Origin: Bradyrhizobium sp. 21
Lineage (GTDB): Bacteria; Pseudomonadota; Alphaproteobacteria; Rhizobiales; Xanthobacteraceae
Direction of reading: 5' to 3'
Assembly (NCBI RefSeq): GCF_023073335.1
Contig: NZ_JADPJG010000002.1
Coordinates: forward strand, 1,021,664-1,085,663
DNA length: 64,000 nt
Below, one piece after another: positions 34,298 to 43,216 of this stretch. Positions within the stretch are counted from its first letter, which is position 1, and the number at the start of each line of letters is the position of its first letter. Both the position numbers and the translations under genes were made by a program. The notes under the pieces were generated by a model. It had not been told where the DNA came from. It saw nothing but the letters and a program-made list of their open reading frames with translations, and made no database searches.

Positions 34298-35896
34298 ATG
34301 ACAGCAGCACAGACCGACCGCTCCGCGTCGACGCCCTCCGTGGCCTCGGCGCACGACAAGATTCTCATCGTCGACTTCGGCAGCCAGGTGACGCAGCTGA
34401 TCGCGCGTCGCGTGCGCGAGGACGGCGTCTATTGCGAGATCGTCCCGTTCAACAAGGCCGAACAAGCCTTCAACGAGATGAAGCCGAAAGCGGTGATCCT
34501 CTCCGGTGGCCCTGAATCGGTGCATGAGGCGGGCTCGCCCCGCGCCCCGCAAGCGATCTTCGATTCCGGCGTGCCGGTGATGGGCATCTGCTACGGCCAG
34601 ATGGCCATGGCGGAGCAGCTCGGCGGCACCGTCGAGGGCGGCCATCACCGCGAATTCGGCCGCGCCGATGTCGAGGTCAAGGCGCCGAGCAAGCTGTTCG
34701 AGGACGTCTGGTCATCAGGCAGCAAGAACCAGGTCTGGATGAGCCATGGCGACCGCATCACGAAAATGCCGCCCGGCTTTTCGGTGGCCGGCACGTCGCC
34801 GAACGCGCCGTTCGCGATCATCCAGGACGAGACGCGCAAATATTACGGCCTGATGTTCCACCCCGAAGTGGTGCACACGCCCGACGGCGCCAAACTGATC
34901 CGCAACTTCGTTCGCAAGATCGCAGGCCTGTCCGGCGACTGGACCATGCGCGCCTTCCGCGAGGAGGAGATCGCCAAAATTCGCGCCCAGGTCGGCAAGG
35001 GCAGGGTGCTCTGCGGCCTCTCCGGCGGAGTCGATTCCGCGGTCGCGGCGGTGCTGATCCACGAAGCGATCGGCGAGCAGCTCACCTGCGTGTTCGTCGA
35101 TCACGGCATGCTGCGTCTCGATGAAGCCAAGACCGTGGTCGACCTGTTCCGCCACCACTACAACATCCCGCTCGTGCACGTCGACGCGTCGAAGCAATTC
35201 CTCGGCGAGCTCGAAGGCGTCACCGATCCCGAGACCAAGCGCAAGACCATCGGCCGTCTCTTCATCGAGGTGTTCGAGGCGGAGGCCAAGAAGATCGGCG
35301 GCGCCGACTTCCTGGCGCAGGGCACGCTCTATCCTGATGTGATCGAGAGCGTCTCCTTCACCGGCGGCCCCTCGGTGACGATCAAGTCGCACCACAATGT
35401 CGGCGGTCTGCCCGAGCGCATGAACATGAAGCTCGTCGAGCCCTTGCGCGAGCTGTTCAAGGACGAGGTGCGCAAGCTCGGCCGCGAGCTCGGCCTGCCC
35501 GAAATCTTCGTCGGCCGCCACCCGTTCCCGGGCCCCGGCCTCGCCATCCGCTGCCCCGGCGACATCACCCGCGACAAGCTCGACATCCTGCGCAAGGCCG
35601 ACGCCGTCTACATCGACCAGATCCGCAAGCACGGCCTCTACGACGACATCTGGCAGGCCTTTGCCGTGCTGCTCCCGGTCAAGACCGTCGGCGTCATGGG
35701 CGACGGCCGCACCTACGACTTCGTCGTCGGCCTGCGCGCCGTCACCTCCACCGACGGCATGACCGCGGACTTCTACCAGTTCGACATGAAGTTTCTCGGC
35801 GAGACCGCGACGCGCATCATCAACGAGGTGAAGGGCGTGAACCGGGTGGTGTACGACGTGACCAGCAAGCCGCCTGGGACGATCGAGTGGGAGTGA
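34298..35896 (+). CDS. guaA: GMP synthase (glutamine-hydrolysing)
   Basis: A 532-residue bifunctional enzyme that makes GMP from XMP, ATP and glutamine. The N-terminal glutamine amidotransferase has VMGICYGQM with Cys98 and HPEVVHT; the ATP-pyrophosphatase has the P-loop [14 protein letters not shown] (about residue 240); the dimerisation domain ends with the conserved GTIEWE. The start at 34298 (MTAAQTDRS) fits the family; ATG at 34226 is an alternative. The last 15 bases, ATCGAGTGGGAGTGA, recur nearly exactly at 37069, and the guaA 3' end is a known island integration site. Confidence 0.97.
   Translation: MTAAQTDRSASTPSVASAHDKILIVDFGSQVTQLIARRVREDGVYCEIVPFNKAEQAFNEMKPKAVILSGGPESVHEAGSPRAPQAIFDSGVPVMGICYGQMAMAEQLGGTVEGGHHREFGRADVEVKAPSKLFEDVWSSGSKNQVWMSHGDRITKMPPGFSVAGTSPNAPFAIIQDETRKYYGLMFHPEVVHTPDGAKLIRNFVRKIAGLSGDWTMRAFREEEIAKIRAQVGKGRVLCGLSGGVDSAVAAVLIHEAIGEQLTCVFVDHGMLRLDEAKTVVDLFRHHYNIPLVHVDASKQFLGELEGVTDPETKRKTIGRLFIEVFEAEAKKIGGADFLAQGTLYPDVIESVSFTGGPSVTIKSHHNVGGLPERMNMKLVEPLRELFKDEVRKLGRELGLPEIFVGRHPFPGPGLAIRCPGDITRDKLDILRKADAVYIDQIRKHGLYDDIWQAFAVLLPVKTVGVMGDGRTYDFVVGLRAVTSTDGMTADFYQFDMKFLGETATRIINEVKGVNRVVYDVTSKPPGTIEWE
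35882..35896. other. Putative attachment site core at guaA 3' end
   Basis: ATCGAGTGGGAGTGA encodes the last residues and stop of guaA. A 14 of 15 match lies at 37069-37083, directly before an integrase fragment. Site-specific integration at this codon block is known for guaA-targeting tyrosine integrases, which rebuild the gene end. Confidence 0.6.
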
Positions 35897-36033
35897 CCAG
35901 TCGTACAAGAGGGTAGGTCTAGGATAGCCAACGATAGGATCGCGAGGCGAGCTTGGTCGATCGTCTTCAATAGTCCTTGATAGGTTCGAGACCCAAGGGC
36001 GAATGAGCGCGATCACAATAAAGGACGCACACA

Positions 36034-36690
36034 ATGATCACCGTCTGGGGCGAGGGCAGGGGTATCCGCGTCGTCTGGCTGCTGGAGGAGATGGGCCTCC
36101 CGTACCGGCTGCGCGGTGTCGACCTGCTCAAGGGCGTCCAGAACGATAGCGAGTTTCTCGCCATCAACCCGTGCGGCTTCATCCCGGCGCTCGTGGACGG
36201 CGACGTCACAATGGTCGAGTCGATTGCGATCATGGAATATCTAATCGCCCGCCACGGGCCCGAATCCAAAAGCGCGGCGCCGCTCGCGCCTGCGCCCACC
36301 GATCCCGCCTATAGCCTGTACCAGCAGTTCCTGCATCTCGGCGAAGCCGGTCTCGCGGGCATGCTGTACTTCCACGTCATCACCAGGAACATCGCGCCCG
36401 AGGCCGAGCGTGACAACTGGACCGCCCGCGAGTCGGTGGAGATCTTCAAGAACCGGCTCCAGCTCGTGACGCGCCAGCTCGCGCGTGCCCCCTACATGGC
36501 CGGCGACACCTTCACCGCCGCCGACATTTCGATCACCTACGCGCTGACCTTCGCCCAGGCCGCGGGCGGCCTGACGCTCGGCGAAGCAGAGATGGCCTAT
36601 TGGCGCCGCACTACGACCCGCCCCGCCTACAAACGCGCCTTGGATGTCTGCAAGGGCACCAAAGCCTGGCTCGCCCGCGCGCTCGGCTGA
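36034..36690 (+). CDS. Glutathione S-transferase family protein
   Basis: A 218-residue GST. The thioredoxin-like N-terminal domain (about 1-80) has RVVWLLEEMGLPYRL, cis-proline in FIPALVDG and the glutathione-binding VESIAIMEYL; the helical C-terminal domain (about 90-210) includes GDTFTAADISITYAL, the N-capping motif. It would conjugate glutathione to electrophiles. Located between the guaA end and its partial duplicate at 37069, it may be cargo of an inserted segment. Confidence 0.9.
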   Translation: MITVWGEGRGIRVVWLLEEMGLPYRLRGVDLLKGVQNDSEFLAINPCGFIPALVDGDVTMVESIAIMEYLIARHGPESKSAAPLAPAPTDPAYSLYQQFLHLGEAGLAGMLYFHVITRNIAPEAERDNWTARESVEIFKNRLQLVTRQLARAPYMAGDTFTAADISITYALTFAQAAGGLTLGEAEMAYWRRTTTRPAYKRALDVCKGTKAWLARALG

Positions 36691-37131
36691 AGACCTGCTG
36701 CTATCATTCGCGCCTCTAGACCGAGAGAGATCGTCTTCCCAGGCGCCGCCGTCCTTCGACGCTTTTTTGGCGACGGCTAATCCATTTCCCTCTCCGGAAA
36801 TATGGCCGACGGCAATTGATTGACCGTCCCCCTTTTCTAAGCAGTGCTGACGGTTTTTCGCCGCTTGGTACTTGGCGGTTCTTAGCGGCGGACATTGAAA
36901 ATCGACTGAACGACGCCGATAGTTGCTGAAACCGAGCAAAGCGCAGATCCTCGAAATTCGTGTTTGAAATCAAGAGCGAAAAGTTTTGACGGACCGCGGC
37001 GTCGGTTCTTCACCAAGGGCGGAAAATATTTGCGTTGGAAATTCAGTACGTTACGTTTTCTCAAAACAATCGAGTGGGAATGATTTTTACCCCTCCGGCA
37101 GTATCCGTTCATGCGCTGCGTTGCGGCCTAA
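36691..37131. other. Gene-poor stretch with low-GC patches
   Basis: These 440 bases have T-runs and AT-rich patches unlike the flanking genes (for example GCTTTTTTGGCG near 36761 and TGATTTTTACC at 37081). Short open frames on the minus strand show no recognisable motif. It contains the guaA-end duplicate and leads into an integrase fragment, so it is best read as island debris. Confidence 0.5.
37069..37083. repeat. Duplicate of the guaA 3' end (att-like site)
   Basis: ATCGAGTGGGAATGA differs from the guaA terminus at 35882-35896 by one base (A for G at position 12). It is 49 bases before the first readable codon of an integrase fragment, the spacing expected between an att core and the integrase gene of a guaA island. 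Confidence 0.6.
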
Positions 37132-37254
37132 CGTGGTGCAGCCGTCGGAGCGATCGTGTTCCGGTTCGATTACCGACTCAACGGACGGCGCGAGACGCTG
37201 ACGCTAGGTCGATACGGTCCTGACGGCCTCTCGCTTGCCAGGGCTCGCGAGAAG
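37132..37254 (+). pseudogene. Tyrosine integrase fragment (second half of the arm-binding domain)
   Basis: After an in-frame stop at 37129 the frame reads AIVFRFDYRLNGRRETLTLG and RYGPDGLSLARAREKLID, which is the later part of the N-terminal DUF4102 arm-binding domain of P4-type integrases. Normal members have a first segment (MLTDT...GMYVAVLP) before it and a 300-residue catalytic part behind; both are missing here, and the frame after about 37254 shows no similarity and soon abuts the convergent LysR gene. The missing first segment exists at 40165. No catalytic R-H-R-Y part was found in the window. Confidence 0.8.
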
Positions 37255-37381
37255 CTGATCGATGAACAACACCTCGCCAGCAGCGCCTGCGCTTCCGCCC
37301 GGAATCTCGCCGATGATGAGCCATTCTGCGTCGGCCGCCGCCGCAGACGCCGCCATCCGGCACGGCCCATCGCCTTTGCCG

Positions 37382-38275
37382 TCATTTCTCCTTCCGCCGA
37401 AACGCCGCGGCGAACCCGTCCATGACTGCAGCAAGCGCCGATCCTGCGGGGCCCGGCGCGCGCAACATCCACACGGCCCAGGGAGGTGGTGCGTAGGCTT
37501 CGAGCACCGTCACAAGACCGCCAGATGCCAGGAGCGCCGCCGTGCCCTCCGAGCCAGCCTGCGCGATCCCGGCTCCGAGCGCCGCCGCTGCGCGCATGGC
37601 GTTCGATCCGTCCACAACCAGCGCGAAGTCGGGTTGAAGACGGCGCGTACCGCCAGGCGCACGGAACAGCCATGGCATCATGCGCCCTGTCGCCGGAAAC
37701 CGGACGCCGATTAGCCGATGCCTTGCGAGGTCGTCGGGCGTCTGTGGCACGCCATGCTTGGCGAGGTAGGCGGGCGCGGCGAGGGTGACGAGCGGCAACG
37801 GTGAAAGGCGCCGGGCGAGAAGACTCGCATCTGCGATGCGGGGCGCGATCCGCACAGCGAGATCCCACCGGCCGCCACCGAGGTCGGCAAAGTGGTCGTC
37901 GAGGGCGAGCTCCACGCGCAGCGCCGGATGCCGCTTCAAAAGCGTTGCCAGAGCCTGCAGCAAGATCGGGGCGAGCGAGGCGGCGGCGGTAACGCGCACC
38001 GTACCCTCGACACCGACCGGTGCGCCGAGACGGCTTGCAGCCGCCGTGAGAGCGAGGGCCGGACCTCGGACTTCGGCGAGGAAGCGCTCACCCTCGGGCG
38101 TGAGGGAGAGTGATCGGGTCGTGCGACGGAACAGGCGTGCGCCGTGCGCGGTCTCGAAGCGGCCGACGAGGCGGGCGACGGCGGCTGCAGTCACGCCAAG
38201 AAGGCGCGCCGCTCCAGCGAAGGAGCCGGCTTCGGCGACGCGCAGAACGACAATGGCGGCGCGCAGAGAGTCCAT
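37382..38275 (-). CDS. LysR family transcriptional regulator
   Basis: A 297-residue LysR protein with an unusually alanine-rich sequence. HTH at about 1-58 (VVLRVAEAGSFAGAARLLGVTAAAVARLVGRFE) followed by an effector domain. It is divergent from the F420-reductase-like gene at 38380, which with the SDR behind it is the likely target. Its 3' end lies close to the integrase fragment, consistent with island cargo. Confidence 0.88.
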   Translation of the reverse strand: MDSLRAAIVVLRVAEAGSFAGAARLLGVTAAAVARLVGRFETAHGARLFRRTTRSLSLTPEGERFLAEVRGPALALTAAASRLGAPVGVEGTVRVTAAASLAPILLQALATLLKRHPALRVELALDDHFADLGGGRWDLAVRIAPRIADASLLARRLSPLPLVTLAAPAYLAKHGVPQTPDDLARHRLIGVRFPATGRMMPWLFRAPGGTRRLQPDFALVVDGSNAMRAAAALGAGIAQAGSEGTAALLASGGLVTVLEAYAPPPWAVWMLRAPGPAGSALAAVMDGFAAAFRRKEK

Positions 38276-38379
38276 CGCTTATTCGATACATTATGTTCTT
38301 TCAGTTGCAACACCATTTGTGCTGCCCCCGGCGCTCCTGTGCCCCTACCTTCCACAGCATCAGAAACGGAGAGTGGTGA

Positions 38380-39018
38380 ATGCGCATCGGGATCGTGGGT
38401 ATCGGGCCAGTGGGACGAACGCTGGGCACCTATTGGGCGCGCGCGGGTCACGAGGTGTCTTTTGGCTCCCGAGATCCAGTCCGGGCTGCCGAGGCGGCCG
38501 CGGGTATCTCTCGCGCGCGCGCAGCGACGCAGGAAGATGCCGTGGCATTCGGTGATGTCGTGCTGTGGACGCCGCGCGGCGTCATGCCCGTCGACCCAGA
38601 CGCGCTTGCGGGCAAGGTCGTGATCGACCCGAACAACCGTGGCCCCGGCCCAGACGGCGGCTACGCGTCGCTCCGCCCCACGGGGCCGAGCCTCGCCAAG
38701 CAGCTCCAGGAAGCGGCGCCTCGGGCGCGCGTGGTGAAAGCGTTCAACACCGTGGTGATGCGGTTGTTGCAGGAAAATCCCGAGCGGCTACGAGAGTCGG
38801 GAGCGCAGGTATTCCTCGCTGGCGACGATGCGGAGGCAAAGGTGGTGGCTTCCTCTCTCGCGGCAGACATCGGACTGGGCTCAGTGGATCTCGGAGGGCT
38901 GGAAGCGGCGTGGATGGCAGAGGCGATGGCTGACACATTCCGCCAAGCCATGGTGACAAGCCCAGCAGGATGGCGTCAGGCGCTGGTGTTCGCTGACCTG
39001 GCAGACAGGCCGGGTTGA
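38380..39018 (+). CDS. NADP-binding protein, F420H2:NADP oxidoreductase-like
   Basis: A 212-residue Rossmann protein starting with MRIGIVGIGPVGRTLGTYWARAGHEVSFGSRD, the NADP site of the reductase family often annotated as F420-dependent. The substrate part keeps VVKAFNTV and FLAGDDAEAKVVASSLAADIG. F420 is not made by most relatives, so a flavin or another partner is more likely. It is the first of three paralogues in the window (others at 43902 and 51411), each beside SDR, NTF2 or regulator genes. Confidence 0.8.
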   Translation: MRIGIVGIGPVGRTLGTYWARAGHEVSFGSRDPVRAAEAAAGISRARAATQEDAVAFGDVVLWTPRGVMPVDPDALAGKVVIDPNNRGPGPDGGYASLRPTGPSLAKQLQEAAPRARVVKAFNTVVMRLLQENPERLRESGAQVFLAGDDAEAKVVASSLAADIGLGSVDLGGLEAAWMAEAMADTFRQAMVTSPAGWRQALVFADLADRPG

Positions 39019-39148
39019 GAGGGATCTCGTCGCACAGTCATCAACCAAAGCCGACGCTACATCCGCATCGGATCACTTGCATGCGGATCATCCGGTCAGA
39101 TGGATCGGGCGCATGTGGCTCCAGCAATCGAACCAAAGGACACCAGTC

Positions 39149-39922
39149 ATGAGCAATCCCGCATCCGAGCAAACACGTCCGCTGGCACCGTCATTCGACC
39201 TTACCGGCAAGCGCGTAGTGGTCGTCGGCGGCAAGAAGGGGATCGGCCTCGGAGTTGCACAAGCCGCGCACGCCATGGGCGCGGCTGTCTCCGTCGCCAG
39301 CCGCCGCAACGTCTTGGCCGAGGAGCATCCAGAATTGGCTGCGTTTGACCAGATCCTTTTGGACGTCCGAGACGAGACCGCCGTGCATGAGGCGTTCGAA
39401 GCCATCGGCTCCTTTGACCATCTTGTCGTCACCGCCGGACCGGAGCTTGGGTCTTGGGGGTCGTTCATGGACCCCGACATGAGCGGCGTCCGTAGCTATC
39501 TGGATGGCAAGTTCCTCGGCACTTGGGCCTGCGCCCGCCATGCCGCCCCGCACCTGATGGCTGGCGGCTCGATGACCTTCCTCACGGGCGGCACCGGCGC
39601 CCGGGCGAAGCTCGGTCTCGCCGCGGTTACGCCGACTTTCGCTGCTGTCGACTCCTTGTCGCAGTCGCTCGCTCTGGAACTGGCCCCGATCCGCGTCAAT
39701 ACAATCCGCCCCGGATTCATCGACACCGAGTTCTGGAACGTCCTGCCTGCAGCAACCGTGGAGGAAATTCGTACCAAGGTCCGCGCCAACTTCCCGGCCC
39801 GGCGGCTCGGGACGGCCGCCGACGTCGGACACGCGGCAGTCTTCCTCATGACAAATCCGTACGTCACCGGCACGGTTCTGGAGGTCTCCGGAGGAGAGTT
39901 GTTGGTCGACTGGATCTTCTAA
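39149..39922 (+). CDS. SDR-fold protein lacking the catalytic Tyr/Lys
   Basis: A 257-residue short-chain dehydrogenase-fold protein. The cofactor loop GGKKGIGLGVA (about 28-38) is slightly divergent, and the segment that should hold YxxxK reads FAAVD (Phe164, Asp168), so both catalytic residues are replaced. The C-terminal strand VTGTVLEVSGGELLVD is normal. It may bind a nucleotide without oxidoreductase activity, or use a different mechanism. The start at 39149 has AAAGGAC upstream. Likely operon with the reductase-like gene at 38380 (130-base gap). Confidence 0.82.
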   Translation: MSNPASEQTRPLAPSFDLTGKRVVVVGGKKGIGLGVAQAAHAMGAAVSVASRRNVLAEEHPELAAFDQILLDVRDETAVHEAFEAIGSFDHLVVTAGPELGSWGSFMDPDMSGVRSYLDGKFLGTWACARHAAPHLMAGGSMTFLTGGTGARAKLGLAAVTPTFAAVDSLSQSLALELAPIRVNTIRPGFIDTEFWNVLPAATVEEIRTKVRANFPARRLGTAADVGHAAVFLMTNPYVTGTVLEVSGGELLVDWIF

Positions 39923-40113
39923 GTTTCAATCGTTCTTCCGCGCCTGCTTCTCTGCGAGCCTTCGCCACCTGGCGGGATTTCCTGATCATCGAACAAAGGT
40001 GTGTCTACACCCGAGGTCGGGCATACCGTTGGACATTTAGGGCGCGCTTTGAAGCATTGTTCTTCTAGATCAACGAGGAAACGTTTTTAGGGGCTCCGTT
40101 TCGGTCATTCCTG

Positions 40114-40136
40114 TACCATCATGGCCCATGATGGTA
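40114..40136. repeat. Perfect 23-base palindrome before an integrase fragment
   Basis: TACCATCATGG and CCATGATGGTA are exact inverted copies around a single C. The site is 28 bases before the integrase fragment start at 40165. Arm-type sites of P4-like integrases contain similar (T)GTACCAT words, so this may be a pair of inverted integrase or excisionase binding sites; it could also be a repressor operator. Confidence 0.6.
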
Positions 40137-40164
40137 TCTGGCGGCGAACCGAACGGAGTATACC

Positions 40165-40317
40165 TTGTTGACCGATACGGGATTTCAGAAGCTCAAGCCT
40201 GGCGAGAAGCTTTACGAGCGCGGCGACCGCGACGGCATGTACGTTGCCGTCCTGCCCATCAACAGGCGCGAGCAGATCTGGCAAAGTGGCGACCGCACCA
40301 TCAGGGTGGTGCAGTGA
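40165..40317 (+). pseudogene. Tyrosine integrase N-terminal fragment
   Basis: A 50-codon frame that starts with TTG after GGAG and reads LLTDTGFQKLKPGEKLYERG and DRDGMYVAVLP, the very beginning of the DUF4102 arm-binding domain. After the proline at about 40257 similarity stops and 19 unrelated residues lead to a TGA. The piece that should follow (FRFDYRLNGRRETL) lies 3 kb upstream at 37132. The TGA overlaps the ATG of the secreted protein at 40317. The fragment cannot be an active recombinase. Confidence 0.8.
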
Positions 40318-40700
40318 TGCGCACCGCGCTGAAGGTGGTGCTGGCCGCAATATTTGCCATGCCGGCTGCGGTGGCTCTGGCGAAGTCTCCGGATTGCGCG
40401 AGTTGGCCCAGGAACATGGCCCTCGTCCACCTCAAGAACGCCGGCCTGATTGATATCCCATCGGTGATCGAGACGCAGACCAAGGCCGTTCGTCTCGCAT
40501 CCGAAAAGATCGGCAAGGACCTCTACCAGCAGGTTTACGACATCACGTTTCACACCAAGGATGGCAAGAAGATCGAGGTCATCACGAACAGCCGAGCATC
40601 AAGCGAGGAATGCTCGATGAGCGCCGTCGACGTCTACGTGGTCGCGAACAAAATCGGCGGGTCGGCACAGCTGCCATCTGAGGGCACGACCAAAAAGTGA
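40317..40700 (+). CDS. Small secreted hypothetical protein
   Basis: A 127-residue protein with an N-terminal signal peptide (MRTALKVVLAAIFAMPAAVALA, likely cleaved after ALA) and a mature part of about 105 residues with two cysteines (CASW near the start, EECSMS later). The body has an alternating charge pattern suggesting a small alpha/beta fold. No family recognised. It begins at the ATG overlapping the integrase fragment stop (TGATG), so it may have been captured behind the integrase promoter. Confidence 0.65.
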   Translation: MRTALKVVLAAIFAMPAAVALAKSPDCASWPRNMALVHLKNAGLIDIPSVIETQTKAVRLASEKIGKDLYQQVYDITFHTKDGKKIEVITNSRASSEECSMSAVDVYVVANKIGGSAQLPSEGTTKK

Positions 40701-40783
40701 TCCGGCTCGGTTATGGTGACAGTGCGCAAAACCGGACTCAACTTTAGTGCACTGTCCGGTCACGCCCGCCACTCCCTGCCGCT

Positions 40784-41698
40784 TTAGCCTTCGCCGACCC
40801 TCAATTCCGGCTCCTCGGCGCAAATCGCAGCGAGGAAATCAATGAATTGCCGCACGCGGGAGGGCATGCGCCGGCCGGCAGCGGTAACTGCGTTGATCGG
40901 GAAGGGCGGCGGCGCATGCTGGTCCAGAATGCGTACGACCTCGCCCGACGCCAGCACATCCGTGAACAACCAACTCGCGTGATGGGCAATGCCGAGGCCC
41001 GCGAGAACCGCGCCGCGGACATGCTCGGCGTCATTCGTGCGGAACGCTCCCCCACCATCGACCGTGACCTGCCGGCCGTCGACGTGGAAACCCCACCCAA
41101 TGATATCGCCCTGGTAGACATAGCTGATGCGCTGGTGGTTGCGCAGTTCGCCTAGCGTTTGCGGCGCGCCGTGTTGGGCAAGATAGCTGGCAGAGGCCAC
41201 GGTTATCATCCGCATGTCGCCGATGCGCCGGGCGACGAGTGCTGAATCCGAAAGCCGACCGATACGGATCGCGACGTCTATCCCTTCCTCGATGAGGTCA
41301 ACGTGTCGCCCGGAGACTTCCATCTCAATCGCGACGTCGGGGAAACGGTTCCTGAAATCCGATAGCCGGGGAATAACGAACATCCTCCCGAAGGCTGGCG
41401 AGAGGGTCACGCGGACCAGCCCTGAAGGGGCGGACTGCCCCTCAAGGACTCTCTCTTCGAGCGAGTCGATATCCTGAAGGATACGGACGGTGGCCTCGTA
41501 ATAGTCCTATCCTGCCGGCGTCACGGCAAGGGCACGGGAATTTCTCGCGAGGAGTTGCGTCCCGAGCCGCGCTTCGAGCGCAGCGAGCTGTTTGCTGACC
41601 GTCGGCTGGCTGACGTTGAGGTCACGCGCCGCCTGCGAAAAGCTTCCGCTTTCGACGACGCGCACGAACATCCGCATCGCGTCCAGCTTATCCGTCAC
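40784..41698 (-). pseudogene. LysR family regulator interrupted by an amber codon
   Basis: A 305-codon LysR gene in one frame, broken only by TAG at 41509-41507 (codon 64). The HTH is intact (FVRVVESGSFSQAARDLNVSQPTVSKQL) and ends with AVTPAG, then stop, then DYYEATVRILQDIDSLEERV and a full effector domain. The normal residue in TPAGxxYY is usually Glu or Arg, so one base change (GAG to TAG) explains the break. The start is GTG at 41698. It is divergent from the GST at 41853, its presumed former target. Confidence 0.85.
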
Positions 41699-41852
41699 TT
41701 GTTTTCCGGACACGCCGGGCCACGCATGCAATCCTCAATCCATTCCTCTCAAGAATAGATACCATTCTATAGGCGTCAATTTCATTTGCAAAACGAATAT
41801 GCGACTCGGCGTTCGGCCGCCAGCTCAGGGGGCCGTGCTGAAAGGAAGAGTG

Positions 41853-42524
41853 ATGGCAATCAAGATCTATGGTGATGCGGGCTCGGGCAGCTTGCGTCGC
41901 GTGACCACGGCTGCGAAGATCATGGGCATTGAACTCGATCGCGTGAACGTCGACCTTTTCAAAGGCGAGAGCCAAACCGACGCGTTCAAATCACGTCTCA
42001 ATCCCAACGGTCTCACTCCGGTTCTGGAGGATGGGGACACCATCGTCTGGGAAGCGTCAGCGATCAATCTGTATCTCGCCAGCAAGGTGAACTCGCCGCT
42101 GGTCGGAACCACGCCGGAGGAGCAATTCCAGGTGCTTCAGTGGATGTTCTGGTCCGGCGAACAGTGGCGCACCTTCACGACCACTCTCTTCGACGAGCGC
42201 GTCGCCAAGACGATCATGGGCTTGCCGAAGGACGAGTCCCTTATCGCGTTCGCGGAGCGTAAGATCCGCGCCGCAGCGAAGGTCCTCGACCAGCATCTTG
42301 AAGGCCGCAAGTTCATGGTTGGCGATGCGTTGACCTTTGCCGATATCGATATTGCGGCGCCGTTCTCCCAGGTCGATCGTGCGAAGTTTCCGTTCAAGGA
42401 CTATCCGAACCTGATCGCTTGGCACGACAATCTTCTTCAGTCGTTCCCGGCGTGGGCGGAGACGAAGGCCGAGGTTGACAACCGTATGGGAAGCTTTCTG
42501 ACGAGCGTCGGTGTGAAGCTATAA
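41853..42524 (+). CDS. Glutathione S-transferase family protein
   Basis: A 223-residue GST. The N-terminal domain has YGDAGSGSLRRVTTAAKIMGI, cis-Pro in GLTPVLEDG and the glutathione contact WEASAINLYLA; the C-terminal helical domain has GDALTFADIDIAAPF. GAAAGGAAGAG precedes the ATG at 41853. It is divergent from the broken LysR gene and so may now be constitutive or silent. Only about 25 percent of it resembles the GST at 36034 by eye, so it is not a recent copy. Confidence 0.9.
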   Translation: MAIKIYGDAGSGSLRRVTTAAKIMGIELDRVNVDLFKGESQTDAFKSRLNPNGLTPVLEDGDTIVWEASAINLYLASKVNSPLVGTTPEEQFQVLQWMFWSGEQWRTFTTTLFDERVAKTIMGLPKDESLIAFAERKIRAAAKVLDQHLEGRKFMVGDALTFADIDIAAPFSQVDRAKFPFKDYPNLIAWHDNLLQSFPAWAETKAEVDNRMGSFLTSVGVKL

Positions 42525-42572
42525 AGTCTAGAGGCGTCCAGCTCCTCAGGAATAACTCCGAAATGGGACCTG

Positions 42573-43205
42573 TCAGGGCCTCACGAACCGATAGGCGAAG
42601 CGATCGGTCTTGCCCTTGATCGCGGGATCGAACACCTTGATCACGTGCGGATCGTCCTCGTTCGCGAGCAGGGTGCTTTCCGCATCCAGGACGAAGCCGG
42701 CCGCCTCCACCTCCTTGCGAACGGATGCAGGCTCGATCCGATGCAGCGACTGGGCGGCGCTGGTGCCCGTCCCGACGGCGGCGGCGTGGTCGACGACGAC
42801 GTAGGACCCGCCGGGCTTCAGCCGCTCGTAGACGGCGCGATTGAAGCGAGCCGCCGTCGCGCCCCGGGCTTGCATCAGTGCGGTGTGGAGATCGTGATAG
42901 AACAGGTGCAGCCACAGGACGTCCGCAGGCTGCGTCGCCTCCGACATCGCCACGAGGTCCGCCGAAACGGCTTCGACGTTCTCTCGGCCCGTCTCCTTCG
43001 CAAGCGTCCGCATGAGGCCGACCGGATCGTTCTTGAAGTGGGCGACTTCGGCCGGCACGAAGCTGTCAACCCGTCCTTCGGGTCCCACGATGTCGGAGAA
43101 GAGACGGGTCCAATCGCCGTTGCCTGGGTAAACGTCGATGACGGTGGAGCCCGCGTTTACGCGTGCGAACCGGATCAACTCGGATAGTTTGGATTGGTCG
43201 TACAT
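42573..43205 (-). CDS. Class I SAM-dependent methyltransferase-like protein
   Basis: A 210-residue protein with a methyltransferase fold. Motif I is the variant TVIDVYPGNGDWTRLF (about 20-35), DVLWLHLFYHDLH is the motif IV region and RLKPGGSYVVVDHAA the motif V/VI strand. This variant motif belongs to a group of predicted methyltransferases of unknown target. Separated by 11 bases from the NTF2-like gene upstream of it, so the two share a transcript. Confidence 0.8.
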   Translation of the reverse strand: MYDQSKLSELIRFARVNAGSTVIDVYPGNGDWTRLFSDIVGPEGRVDSFVPAEVAHFKNDPVGLMRTLAKETGRENVEAVSADLVAMSEATQPADVLWLHLFYHDLHTALMQARGATAARFNRAVYERLKPGGSYVVVDHAAAVGTGTSAAQSLHRIEPASVRKEVEAAGFVLDAESTLLANEDDPHVIKVFDPAIKGKTDRFAYRFVRP

Positions 43206-43216
43206 CGGGATCTCCT

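Noticed and set aside
35983..35994. GGTTCGAGACCC as a tRNA T-arm near guaA
   Set aside because: No acceptor stem, D-arm or anticodon arm can be built around it; the att-like site is the guaA end, not a tRNA.
36716..36973. An 85-codon minus-strand frame in the gap after the GST gene
   Set aside because: No motif, poor start context and local composition unlike coding DNA; treated as island debris.
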